A stretch of DNA of 64,000 nucleotides from Symbiodinium natans (GCA_905221605.1 CAJNDS010002356.1:189001-253000), one strand, 5' to 3'. Shown: positions 50,097 through 59,422, counted from the stretch's first letter. The notes: generated from the sequence alone by a model not told the origin. Made by a program: numbers and translations.

Positions 50097-51041
50097 TCAA
50101 AGGTCCTCATTCTGAATCTCGGCTGCTGGGGCCTTTGCCTTCTTCTTTGTCTTCGTCTCCTTTTTCTCCTTCTTGGACTTTCTCTCCTTCTTTTCCTTCT
50201 TCGCTTTTCCTTCCTTCTTCTCCTTCTTGCCAGACTTCTTCTTCTTGGCTGCCTTCAGCGCTTGCTCCTTCTCGATGCTTTCCTTTGCTGCTTTGGCCTT
50301 TGCCATCTTCGCCTTCCGCTCGTCTTCCAACTCCGGAAAGCTCCACTTGATCTTCACTTCATCTTCTTTCTTCGCTTTTTCAAGCTCTTCCTTTGGCAAT
50401 CCTTCCGGATCCTTTGCTTCGATGTCGACCATCTCGCTTTCTTTGTTTCCAGCATCGTCGTCATCTTCCACTTCTTCGATCACAGGGCCTTCACCCTTGG
50501 CTTTGGCCTTCGCCTCAGGCTTCTCATCCTCAACCTTACGTTTTGTAGTCGTCGGCTCGGCCCCCCATTTGGGGTTTGGGGCCTTTGGCACACTTTGGCC
50601 CATTTCCATCTCCTTGACTTTGGCCAGTCGCTGCTTTTCTCGTTCTCCAGCTTTCCAGTTCCCGCAGCGCTGGTAGGTATGGTTACCCCAGCCGCACATC
50701 TTGGTCCTGGGGTCCTCCTTCGAGGTCAGGAAGCAGCGCTTGCAAAACAAACTCGAACCGGCTGCGATTCGGTCTTCTCTTGTCGGTACGACTCCGCCTA
50801 GGTCCAGCGCTTGCTGGGCCATGGCCTCACAGTTCATTGCCTTGTGGGTCGTTTCCCCACAGAAAAAGCAACTGTGCTGCTTCCTTGGGTCCCATCTTGG
50901 GCTCTCGGCGGTCCTTTGCTTCTTTTGCTCGGGCTCGCTCTTTCTCAAAGGCGACGGCACTCTCTTGGGCATTGCTTTCGTTTTGGGCTGCATTGTCACG
51001 CCCTTCTTCTCGCTTGCATTGCCCATTGGCTCTTTGCCCAT
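50097..51041 (-). CDS. Extra element frame C: zinc knuckle plus Lys/Glu-rich protein
   Basis: Open frame 50097..51083 on the minus strand. Its first ATG is at 51041 (MGKEPMGNASEKKG); the codon at 51083 is TTG. It has a perfect CCHC knuckle, CFFCGETTHKAMNC (C-x2-C-x4-H-x4-C), then a second Cys/His cluster (FCKRCFLTSKED, MCGWGNHTYQRC). A long acidic stretch (EEVEDDDDAGNKESE) and a C-terminal Lys/Glu coiled coil follow. It lies after RNase H, where ordinary copia elements have no gene. Nucleic-acid binding is likely; the role is unknown. Confidence 0.6.
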   Translation of the reverse strand: MGKEPMGNASEKKGVTMQPKTKAMPKRVPSPLRKSEPEQKKQRTAESPRWDPRKQHSCFFCGETTHKAMNCEAMAQQALDLGGVVPTREDRIAAGSSLFCKRCFLTSKEDPRTKMCGWGNHTYQRCGNWKAGEREKQRLAKVKEMEMGQSVPKAPNPKWGAEPTTTKRKVEDEKPEAKAKAKGEGPVIEEVEDDDDAGNKESEMVDIEAKDPEGLPKEELEKAKKEDEVKIKWSFPELEDERKAKMAKAKAAKESIEKEQALKAAKKKKSGKKEKKEGKAKKEKKERKSKKEKKETKTKKKAKAPAAEIQNEDL

Positions 51042-51079
51042 CGGCTCAGCTTCACTTTCGGCCTCTCTTTTCTTCTTGA

Positions 51080-51586
51080 TCAAGTCAAGAGAGAAACTCG
51101 CTCTCTCTTCTTCTCGAAAAGCCTTCCAAACTCAGGTCGCTCGTCGACCAGTGCCTTCATCACTTCGCCGGCCGTTCGCATCATTACCGCGACGCCCTTG
51201 ACCACGTCTTTTGAAATTTGGAAGTCTTTCACTTCCTCCGTTGCCTCTTGGAACTCCTTCTCGGCTTCTTCCATCTCTTTCTTGAGGCCATCTGCCTCCT
51301 TTAGGCTTTCAGCGATCTCCTCCTTCTTCTTCTCAAACTTCTTTCTCGCTCCATCAAGCCTTTGCTCAATCTCATCCCTGTCACCGTGGATGATCTCTTC
51401 GCTGTCACGGAGGTCGGTGAGCAAGTCCATTGCTTCGGTTCCCCATTTTTCGACTTGGCTCCCGAAACTGTCCGGTAGCTGCTCCGTCGGCTGCTTCATT
51501 CTTGTCTGAAAATCGTCGTAGATTTGCTTCAACCTTTCGCTTCTCACGAAATCCATATTCAGGGCATTTTCTCCTTCGAGAATCAT
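51080..51586 (-). CDS. Extra element frame B: coiled-coil protein
   Basis: Open frame of 168 codons from ATG at 51586 (MILEGENALNMDFVRSERL), dominated by Glu/Lys heptads (DEIEQRLDGARKKFEKKKEE, KEMEEAEKEFQEATEE). Its ATG overlaps the stop of the RNase H frame by four bases (ATGA). Its own stop overlaps the first codon of frame C in the same way, so each frame is -1 relative to the one before. No family was recognised. It may be a separate gene or part of one long frame broken by mutation. Confidence 0.55.
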   Translation of the reverse strand: MILEGENALNMDFVRSERLKQIYDDFQTRMKQPTEQLPDSFGSQVEKWGTEAMDLLTDLRDSEEIIHGDRDEIEQRLDGARKKFEKKKEEIAESLKEADGLKKEMEEAEKEFQEATEEVKDFQISKDVVKGVAVMMRTAGEVMKALVDERPEFGRLFEKKRERVSLLT

Positions 51587-52935
51587 TCGATTTTCCTCGT
51601 CAAGCAGACTTCTTCTGACAAAAGGATGTAATCCTCAGCCTTGTGGCCTTCTCCCTCTTTGGGCTTTTCGGCCTCCTTGGGCCCTTCTTCTTCTGACGAA
51701 CTTGAGTAGTAACTCTCCGAGTAGCTTTCGGCCTTTTCGGATGACGCCTTCTGCTCATCCTCGCTCCCTTTCTCTTCTTCTTTTTCACCTTCAGGAGCTT
51801 CACTTTCTTCCTTCTTCTCAGGAGCATTCTCCTGGAGCAAATTCTCCCTTCGAGCCATTGCTCCTTCTCTCATTTCCGCGAGCTCTTCAACCCGCTGCTC
51901 CATCACGTTGGAATGCTCTTCAGCCATTCCTTCTTTTCTTCTTTCCTTTTCTACTCTCAAAAGCTTGATCCGCAAAACGGCTGCGACGGGAATCAAGTAA
52001 CAACTTACGCATCCTATCAACACAATCAAAATCTTCATGCACAGCGTTGATCTTTCATTGTCTCCAATTTCTTCTTCTTCGCTGAACTTCTTCGCTTCAC
52101 CTAAGGCTACAAGAACAGCCATGGTGACGGCTTGGATGATCTTTGTCAACTTCTCCTCGCTCACTTTCCGGCCATTGCCGGCTCGGCCATTGCCGTTCAA
52201 TCTTCTCACTTGGCCATTGCCTGCAATTTCTTCTTGATCAGCAAACTCTCCTACATATCCAAGGCTTGCCATGTACTTCCTGATCTTGTCTTTGCTCAAG
52301 CTCTTTGTTCCCAGATCAGCTGGATTGTCCTTTCCTTTGATCGCCTTGATGATCAATCTCGGAATACTCTGGATCCATAACAGATCAACGTCGAGATGAC
52401 GGGCTTTCCCCAGTCCTTTTCTCGCAATGAACTGCCTTGAGCTGCTTGAGTCTGAGTACATCACCATCTTCGGCTCTTTGCCAAGGATTCTCGTCAACAG
52501 TGCCTTCAGAAACACTCCTTCGGAAAGTATTGACGTTGCGGCGATAGTTTCCGCTTCGCATGAGCTTAGAGCTATGCTCTTCTGCCGCTTGCTCTGAAAA
52601 TGAATAAGATTTCCATTCAGCATGATCGCTCCACACGACACGCTCTGCCTCGACTCTCTGTCGGCTGCCCAATCAGAATCCGTCACTATCTCCAACAGTG
52701 ACTCTTGCTCATAGACAGTTCTCTCAACTTCTTCTTCCTTTCTCTCATTTCGCTCTTCGATGAAACTTCTTCCTGGATAACTCTTCTTGTGTATCAGCGA
52801 CACGTCGGGTGTACCTGTCAGATACTTCGCAGCATGCCTTGGCAGTTCCATGTCTGCCTCAACAGGCGATGCTAGCTTCGTCGAAAGTTTCTTCAGCACA
52901 TACATCAGATCGGGCCTCTCTGGTGCTAGGTACAA
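51583..52935 (-). CDS. Copia-type RT tail and RNase H with membrane/acidic extension
   Basis: Intact frame of 450 codons. It begins in the RT-RNase H connection (YLAPERPDLMYVLKKLSTK, HAAKYLTGTPDVSL). The copia RNase H motifs follow: TDSDWAADRESRQSVSCGA, IHFQSKRQKSIALSSCEAET, MYSDSSSSRQFI and KARHLDVDLLWIQ, ending KGKDNPADLGTKSL. After the usual end it continues with a predicted membrane helix (residues about 299-322, KILIVLIGCVSCYLIPVAAV) and a Glu/Ser-rich tail. The extension is unusual for copia elements. The real start is further upstream; the first Met is only where the frame opens. Confidence 0.85.
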   Translation of the reverse strand: MYLAPERPDLMYVLKKLSTKLASPVEADMELPRHAAKYLTGTPDVSLIHKKSYPGRSFIEERNERKEEEVERTVYEQESLLEIVTDSDWAADRESRQSVSCGAIMLNGNLIHFQSKRQKSIALSSCEAETIAATSILSEGVFLKALLTRILGKEPKMVMYSDSSSSRQFIARKGLGKARHLDVDLLWIQSIPRLIIKAIKGKDNPADLGTKSLSKDKIRKYMASLGYVGEFADQEEIAGNGQVRRLNGNGRAGNGRKVSEEKLTKIIQAVTMAVLVALGEAKKFSEEEEIGDNERSTLCMKILIVLIGCVSCYLIPVAAVLRIKLLRVEKERRKEGMAEEHSNVMEQRVEELAEMREGAMARRENLLQENAPEKKEESEAPEGEKEEEKGSEDEQKASSEKAESYSESYYSSSSEEEGPKEAEKPKEGEGHKAEDYILLSEEVCLTRKIE

Positions 52936-53650
52936 CAGTATACCTACACCCTTCCTGTACGTGTGGTGATCTTCTTCCCATTCCTCCTTTCTTCGCTTGC
53001 ATTGCTCTTCCGTTGTCTGCCGGGCATGGCAACTTCTTCGGATACGACTGATCCAACTCCAATGCCTCGACCAACCCTTCGATGTTCTTCGAGTTCATCG
53101 TTATCTCAACGTCTCCGTCGTTCACGGCGCTGAAACCTCTCTTCAGCTCATTGAACCTTCGTGTACACTCAATGGTCCTTCGACCTTGATCTTCAGTTTC
53201 TTCTTTCTCAAGAACTCGATTAATTCCTGGAACCCTTCCTTCGTTGCGTACAATTCCACATCATGTGACAACACCACCATTCCAGCTTTTCCTTTTTCTG
53301 GTCTTCTGTGAACAAAGCAGGTAGTCCTTTGTCAGACTTCAACCCATACTCTTCGAGGTATCCTTTCAACTTGTTGAACCATGCGCTTGACCCTATCCGT
53401 TGCCCTGGCAACGTGAATCCGAGTTTGTAGTGCCTTCCGTCGACTTCGACGACTGTTGACTCTTTCTACCATCAAGTAGGCATCTCCTACGTCGATGCTT
53501 CCAAGTATGTGGTCGTTCGACAACACAAACATTGCTGAGAGCAACTGCTCGCAACTTCCATTGGAGAAAATAGCGCGCAATGTCCGTTGACCCTTAAAAC
53601 TCGCGGGCAACTAACCGGCCACGCCGTTGCCATTCATTGTCTCGATGCCT
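52936..53650 (-). pseudogene. Copia reverse transcriptase, frameshifted
   Basis: RT pieces in changing frames: WQRRGRLVAREF (about 53594..53630), RAIFSNGSCEQLL followed by GSIDVGDAYLMV (about 53465..53570; first catalytic Asp region), LPGQRIGSSAWFNKLKGYL (about 53350..53415), then VVLSHDVELYATKEGFQELI near 53225..53290 where the Y-V-D-D-L box should stand, and FLRKKKLKIKVEGPL. The second catalytic motif reads S-H-D-V-E instead of x-V-D-D-x. With at least two frame changes the enzyme cannot be functional as written. Confidence 0.8.
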
Positions 53651-54193
53651 CCAATCGTAAACAACTTTGGGTTGAGAGGTACGACGTAACGTTGACCTTT
53701 GCCAGCTCATCATCCAACTTGGAGGTCCATCTTCGAACTTGTTTGACCACTTCGGCATACTTTCTTCGAACTCTTCATCATCTTCAAGTTCTGAGCTTCT
53801 GTCTTCTTCAGAATCTTCGAACTCGACTTCGAATCCTTCAAACTCATCCAACTCGACCTCTTCGTTATCGTGATGCTTCGGCAAATCCTTCCTGAGGAAT
53901 GATGCAACTTCTTGCACACTTCTTGTGGCCATTATCCTTCTCACCGTTCCTGAGGGTTCTCCTCTTTGGATCTTCAGGTCGTTCTTCAACTTGTCCACTT
54001 TCTTCGTCGACTCTCGGCCTTGTAGCTTCAGGCTCTTCGGCGCTTCAGAAATTCTTTGGCTTTCGCTGAGATCTTCATCGTTGTCATCATTATCACTTGT
54101 CGGCGGATCAGACGCCATTGCGCTTAGTCTCTTTTTTCGACGCTGTCGAGCTTTGCTGCGGCGTCTCCAGCCAACTGCTGGAGTTCTTGGCAC
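53594..54193 (-). CDS. Acidic region leading into copia RT
   Basis: Frame of about 200 codons: basic start (VGWRRRSKARQRRKKRLSAM), then acidic stretches (SDNDDNDEDLSESQ, EVELDEFEGFEVEFEDSEED) and finally KVVYDWRHRDNEWQ at the RT entrance. This matches the linker that usually precedes copia RT, although it is more acidic than typical. Another open minus frame at 54303..54587 lies just upstream; no integrase motif is visible in either. Confidence 0.55.
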   Translation of the reverse strand: MPRTPAVGWRRRSKARQRRKKRLSAMASDPPTSDNDDNDEDLSESQRISEAPKSLKLQGRESTKKVDKLKNDLKIQRGEPSGTVRRIMATRSVQEVASFLRKDLPKHHDNEEVELDEFEGFEVEFEDSEEDRSSELEDDEEFEESMPKWSNKFEDGPPSWMMSWQRSTLRRTSQPKVVYDWRHRDNEWQRRGRLVAREF

Positions 54194-55151
54194 TTGTTCT
54201 AGCTTCTTCGATTGACGCTACTTCGATTTCACTTGATGGCGAGAGCCTCTTTGGCTTCGTCAACTCCAAGTTCCTTCATCTTGATTGAAGCCACAGCTTC
54301 CTTCAGTCTCTGCCAAATTTGAGCTTTCCTTCCTGTCCTACCTTGAGGAACTCGCAAGCATTCTCAGTTGCTTTAGTAATAGTACTCGCTGATGTCAGCT
54401 CGATTCCTTCGATCTTCATTCTCTCATCCCATTGCTTCTCCAAGTTTCGGAAGTTGTTCTTCAACCTTCTTCCGTAAACTCCATTTCTTCCCAGACTATT
54501 TTTGCTCTTCTTATATCTTGTTTTCAGCGTTGTTCTGTACTTGAACGATTCTCCTTCGTCTCTTCCAAGGCTGTACGTTGTGTTCACGTCCCAGTCGTCT
54601 TCGCGAGAATAGCTTAACGGTAAGACATGGCAGTCTGCCCATTGTCTGGGACAACTTCGATCAGGTCTTCATACCCTGGTAACCAAACCGTTCGTACTCG
54701 ATCCTTACTTGCTTCTTAGAAACTTGGACTTGGGCTTGGATTCTCAATCGATTCCTGTCTGACTTCTTGTTCTTGAGCACTTGGATTTGAGCTTGGATTC
54801 TTAACCGATTCCTGTTTGACTTCTACTTGATTTTCTTCATACCACCCTGGCACTCGTCCAGCTCGTTCAGCTCTTCATCTTCTTGGCTTATGTCGAACAC
54901 TTGAACTTCTTTCGTCTTACCATTCTGGCGAGGGCTTGTTTCCCCATTCTTGAAACATCTCGATCAGATAGATCTACGATCTCTTCATTGTCTTCTTCGT
55001 CGACTTCCTCGATTCTTGTCATTGACCTTTCATTGACTCTTCTCACTTGTTCACTCCCTTTTGCAGCTTGCGCAACTCGCACTTGCGATTGTCTTGACTT
55101 CGTACTGACTTGGATGTACTAGTGCTTGACTGTGATGGTGCATTCCACACA

Positions 55152-56280
55152 TCACTTGACCATTCTTGATCTTGGCCAATCTTCTTCGCCTTCGCACTTG
55201 TCGCATCTTTCCTTTCGACTTCTCTCCTTTTCCGAGTCCTTTCCTCCTTTCGCTGACGTCCAGTATTCTGACGCGAAGTGACCACACTTTCCACATTTGT
55301 AGCATTCCACTCCAGATCTTGATCCTTTTCCACCTAAACCTTTTCCTTGACTTCCGTAGCCACCACTTGCCTCACAGATTTTCCTCGTCCTTTGCCACGA
55401 CCTTTGCCGCGGCCTCTTCCTCTTCCGCCTTTTCCTTTCCATTCCTTCCTTTTCCTTTCCTTTCTCGAACTTTTCTTTCCTTTGTCTTTCTTTTTCCTTT
55501 TAGACGATCGATCTCCATTGGGATCGGTCCTTGGTACTTCTTGGAACTTGTTCCTGCAGCCTGAACGCTAAATGACCCAAAATGTTCTCAGCAGACCACT
55601 TTGGTTGCTTCTCTCGGACTGTAGCAGCTTCGTTCTCAAATCATTGCAACTTGTCTTCTCATTGATTCCGACCATGATGTGCTGCTTCTTTAGGTTGTCA
55701 TCGTACTTCGTTGTCGATAACTTCTCGTATTCATTGACCAGCTTCTCGAACGTGAGGACATAATCCATCAGGCTAGCTCCCTTTGCCATTGCAGGAATCC
55801 TACCAAGTCTTGGGCCATTGTCAAACTTCGAGATCTAGATGATGGCTCGAGCTCCATTGTGAGTCGCCTCCAGACTTCAAATCCATCCATGTTGTTGCTC
55901 AAGACGGAGTACAGCTTCGTTCCTCTTATCTTTCGTCCTTCATTCGCTGCATAAAATTCATCGATGTCGATGTCCAGTGCATCCGTTGATGCTTCGGCTT
56001 TCTTAAGTCTGCCAGGAACTCACAGTCCATGAATGCTAGAAAATTCTTTAAAGGCGAAACTCCAGTCTCCATTGAGAGACTTCTTCGGGTTGAAACACTT
56101 CTGGCGGCTTTAAGATCTTTCCTAAACGGGACACCTGAGGGTTGCATCCTTGACGCTCCTTCACCTTCCAAACTTCTTGGGAAGTTTCTGCATGGCTGGC
56201 TGCCTCAGTCAAGCCTTTCTCTACTATTGGTTTGATTTAGCAAGTCGTCCAGACTCAAGGCCTTCAGATTTCTCCCGTCG
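55152..56280 (-). pseudogene. Gag-like region with damaged CCHC knuckle
   Basis: Three frames together look like a copia Gag. 56205..56280 reads GRNLKALSLDDLLNQ. 55568..55789 reads SLMDYVLTFEKLVNEYEKLS then DNLKKQHIMVGINEK (the gag helical domain). 55152..55442 has a basic GKGLGGKGSRSG stretch followed by ECYKCGKCGHFASEYW. That last motif is C-x2-C-x4-H-x4-Y: the fourth zinc ligand is Tyr instead of Cys. Stops and frame changes separate the parts. Confidence 0.65.
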
Positions 56281-56437
56281 TGATAACGTCCACCGAAAAA
56301 CGAACTTCTTCTTTTGCTCCTGCTTCTCTTCTTTCTTCTTCCCAGCCCGTTGGCTGGCTGCCAGCCCTTCGGCTGGGCTTCTTTCCTTGGATATGCTTCT
56401 TCAGCTGCTGGTCTTTGCCAACAGCTCCGCGACCACA

Positions 56438-56565
56438 AAAGTTTAAGGCTACTCGCAACTTTTTCGGTGCGGCAACATGTCGAGCACAAAAAAGCGAACT
56501 CTTTATCAAAGTCATATGAGCTTCGCCTTGGCATTCTCTTTACTTGGGTGAAGTGTGGAAGGGTG
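56438..56565 (-). repeat. Candidate degenerate LTR, upstream copy
   Basis: Partner of 49590..49765, in the same orientation and block order. It lies immediately upstream of the Gag-like region on the element's coding strand. Confidence 0.45.
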
Positions 56566-56663
56566 TGACGTGGTCTAATCCAACACAGGCATGGAAGTCA
56601 CAATCCTTCTCCAACAAAAATTTGGCTTGAAACCAAATTCAAGGTTTACAGCCAATGTGCCTG

Positions 56664-56690
56664 CTTGAGCACAAGCCAAAATGTCTGTGG
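56664..56690 (-). other. Spliced-leader-like sequence (possible relict DinoSL)
   Basis: On the minus strand 56690..56674 reads CCACAGACATTTTGGCT, matching 14 of the first 17 bases of the dinoflagellate spliced leader, including an unbroken CATTTTGGCT. The leader's final bases CTCAAG follow after a four-base TGTG insertion (one T shared). It points toward the copia-like element about 0.1-0.5 kb downstream. It could be chance. Confidence 0.35.
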
Positions 56691-56699
56691 AAGAAATTT

Positions 56700-57555
56700 G
56701 GGGTGCGCATTGAATAGAGGCCTGCTTAAAGCAGCTTTACACAAGCAAACGCGCAGCTACAATGAGAAACTGTCACCGCTTTGCATGGTAAAATGTATCG
56801 TCCACCCAGTAGCCAATGGAAGCTTTTGCTGTTATCAACACCTGCCAGCGCAGAATGCACTGAAGCATGGAAGGTGGCTCTTTTAAGATGTCCAATCGGT
56901 GCTGCCACACTTTAGACCATGATTCAGCCAATATGGCCTGAACCTTCCCCACCGTCTTAACCCAGTCTTGGAAGCTCCAATCACTGTTGGCACGGATTGA
57001 TACGGGTGAGAACAATGTAAACTCTGCCGCTAGCTTGGGTCTTACTGAATGCCGCTGCTTGATTTCCGCGTTGTTGGAAAGGTGGCGCTGGTTGAAGTGA
57101 ACACATTTCAAACCAGGGTCTGGGTTGAAGCTCAGTCCTCTGGGAATAAGCACTTGAACTTGGAGATCCAGGCGCTGCAGAGAAGAGAAGATAAGTCAGA
57201 GCTTCTGAGAGAGCTGTTAGACAAGTCCAAGTGTGCCGTGCTAACATCGCCCAGTGCCTGCTCCAGAAGTGCTTTGGAGGGCAAAGCGATTTACAGGCCT
57301 TCAGCCGCCCAGCTGCAACACGGCATCTGGGCCGGCGACAGTGCAGAAATGGAAGAACAGGAACCTTCTCCTGCTGGCGTGGATCCATGCCGAGTTTCGC
57401 GCCCGGAGGGCCTTCGCACGCCCAAATGGAAGGTGCATAATTTGGAGTCCTGACAGCATTCCAGGGATTTCCTTTGTTTTGGCACTCTAGGAGCTTGGCA
57501 TGACCCAAGCTCGACCTTTGCGGAGAAGAGCCAGTGTTGCACGCGTGTCTGTTTG
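56700..57555. other. Left flank of the tyrosine-recombinase element
   Basis: Plus frame 57049..57453 (VALVEVNTFQTRVWVEAQS, LEIQALQRREDKSELLRELL) is protein-like and in the element's orientation. It may be an upstream reading frame of the element. The longer minus frame over the same bases is rich in Cys, Pro and Ser and looks like its shadow. No terminal repeat was recognised by eye. Confidence 0.35.
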
Positions 57556-57559
57556 AAGA

Positions 57560-59422
57560 GTGGGAGAGTGCAGTCGGGCTCCTCCAGGCCATGAACCATG
57601 TCCTTGTTTGTTGCTCAGGTCCTACGAAAATCGTTTCGACTTCCACATGGACGAGAATATGATGATGGCTTCCGTTGTGCATCGTCCAGGTTGGGAAGTT
57701 TTGACAGCATGCCGATTCAGTGGCCGGCATCTGTCATGGATGGGCCTTTTGGTGTTGGGTTTTGGCTGGGGGGTGGAAGGCTCTGAGAATTTGTTAAGAC
57801 CTTTACCTGAGCCCCAATTTGCCATTCCTGAGCACCGATTTCGCCCCACGCCTACGTCTGTTGTTAGAAAGTTTCGGCCGCAACCAGTGATGAAAAGCGT
57901 GGACAAGGACAGGATGAAAGCCATTGCATTGTGGCAGTACATTGTTGTTACTGCGGCTAGTGCGTCCACTCTGGCGAGGATGCTGGAGGCGGCTAGCTCT
58001 GAAGATGAGGTATCAGCCACGTTACAGGACACCTTTGCCAAGAAAGCCACTTCGACTTTGAAATCGAGGGCAGGTTCAGTGCTGCTCTTCATCAGGTGGG
58101 GCGTCGCGACGTTTGGAGAATGTCAACTGTTCCCCTTGATAGAGCTGCAACTGTATAGGTATGTCACTTTCCTCAGATTGAATGCTGCTCCGCCTTCCAG
58201 AGCTGAAAGGTTCGTACAGGCTGTGAGATTTTCCTTCACTCTGCTGGGCGGTGATGGTACGCTATCTTCGATTTCTGCCAGGGTGACTGGAGCGACTTCT
58301 GAAGGAATCGACCGCAAACCTCTCAGGAAGAAGCTGCCTTTTAGCAGACAACAACTGCTCAGGTTGGAAGCTTTGGCCTGCGGGGAACCCTCACACATTG
58401 CAATATTTGCTGGATTTATTTGCCTTCTCGTGTATGCCAGGTTGAGATTTTCCGATGCACAAATGGCTTATGATGAGCCCACGGTGCAGGAAGGTGAAAA
58501 CTACAACCTGCTGGAGATGCAACTCAGATTGATTCCGGTATTCGCAATCAGCCCGGGGCTGATTGAAGAGTGCTGGGCGACGAAGTGGCTGCAGAACAGA
58601 AGAACCATGGGTCTTCATGCCTCTGAAAGCGAACCATTGATGAGGTGCCCGATCCTTGGGAACGAGTTCTCTCCCAAGAAGCTAGCGAGTGCAGATGCCT
58701 GCATTTGGTTGAGAGAAATTCTCTCGGATGTAACCACCACAAACGATTTGCAAGATGTGGGCACACACTCCAGCAAGGCTACAATCTTGAGCTGGCTGTC
58801 CAAATCGAGTGCAGATCGGGAAATGTGCAGACGGGCCGGGTATCACGTCGGGAAAGATGGGAAGAGCGAGCTGGAATACGCCCACGACGCTGCGGCTCCA
58901 ATGGTCAACAGAATCGCACTGACAATGGCCATGGTGAGGCTTCAACTGTTTCTTCCTGATCAACCGAGGTTGCAGAGGTGGAGCCAATGCAGTGACTTCG
59001 AATCAGCAGTGCCGTTGGTAGGTTGGAAAGCACAAGAGCCTCCACACAAAAGACCGAAGGCGAAGAACCCGAGCACCGTTGGGTCCCTGCTCAGATGCAC
59101 ATCATCTGAATCGGGGTCTTCGTCCAGTGAGACCGACAGTACAGGCTCGTCAGATGAAGAGAATGAAGTGGACCAAGCCGAGGTACACGCGGATTCGAAC
59201 ACACAGGTTGACAATTTCGAGGACGGGTATGTGTACTACAAGCACGCCGCGAGATGCACGGTCCACAGGGCAGTCAACAACAATGATGACGACGCAGTGG
59301 TGTTCGTTTGTGGTCGACTGGCTTCGATGGCCCACCGGGAGATAGGGAAGAGACCGGGAGTGATCTTGAACCCCTGTGCATCATGTTTCAAGGGGGACAT
59401 GCCACAAGAGCCTCCTGCCTGA
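57560..59422 (+). CDS. Tyrosine recombinase of the DIRS-like element
   Basis: Intact frame of 620 codons. The N-terminal part has a SAM-like helical region (ATLQDT, TLKSRAGSVLLFIRWG). Catalytic signature: box I Arg in YARLRFSDAQ (about 58435..58465), then GTHSSKATILSWLS where the usual H-x-x-R is H-S-S-K, RRAGYHVGK with the third-box His, and EYAHDAAAP with the candidate nucleophile Tyr. The C-terminal tail is Ser/Glu-rich (SSESGSSSSETDS), then a small Cys cluster (NPCASCFKG). The start is uncertain; an internal Met such as MKSVDKDRMK at about 57890 fits the domain border better. Such enzymes integrate a circular DNA copy by strand exchange and leave no target duplication. Confidence 0.85.
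   Translation: MGECSRAPPGHEPCPCLLLRSYENRFDFHMDENMMMASVVHRPGWEVLTACRFSGRHLSWMGLLVLGFGWGVEGSENLLRPLPEPQFAIPEHRFRPTPTSVVRKFRPQPVMKSVDKDRMKAIALWQYIVVTAASASTLARMLEAASSEDEVSATLQDTFAKKATSTLKSRAGSVLLFIRWGVATFGECQLFPLIELQLYRYVTFLRLNAAPPSRAERFVQAVRFSFTLLGGDGTLSSISARVTGATSEGIDRKPLRKKLPFSRQQLLRLEALACGEPSHIAIFAGFICLLVYARLRFSDAQMAYDEPTVQEGENYNLLEMQLRLIPVFAISPGLIEECWATKWLQNRRTMGLHASESEPLMRCPILGNEFSPKKLASADACIWLREILSDVTTTNDLQDVGTHSSKATILSWLSKSSADREMCRRAGYHVGKDGKSELEYAHDAAAPMVNRIALTMAMVRLQLFLPDQPRLQRWSQCSDFESAVPLVGWKAQEPPHKRPKAKNPSTVGSLLRCTSSESGSSSSETDSTGSSDEENEVDQAEVHADSNTQVDNFEDGYVYYKHAARCTVHRAVNNNDDDAVVFVCGRLASMAHREIGKRPGVILNPCASCFKGDMPQEPPA

Larger units (their letters stand above)
49570..56565 (-). mobile_element. 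Degenerate Ty1/copia-like LTR retrotransposon
   Basis: On the minus strand, from high to low coordinates: Gag-like frames, a CCHC-like knuckle, an acidic region, the reverse-transcriptase start, damaged RT, an intact copia-type RNase H, then two further frames. The ends are marked by diverged matching blocks (49590..49765 and 56438..56565) that could be old LTRs. No protease DTG motif and no integrase HHCC or DDE motif was found in the roughly 1.5 kb between the zinc knuckle and RT, so the element is probably non-autonomous or decayed. Several frameshifts break the pol region. The strand matches the host genes. Confidence 0.8.

Noticed and set aside
50135-51509. Long plus-strand frames rich in Ser, Leu and Phe over the copia extra genes
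   Set aside because: They are antisense shadows of Lys/Glu-rich coding sequence, which reads as Ser/Leu/Phe on the other strand.
56981-57730. Minus-strand frame of 249 codons
   Set aside because: Composition is Cys/Ser/Pro-rich with no motif. The plus strand over the same bases is in the orientation of the retroelement and looks more protein-like.
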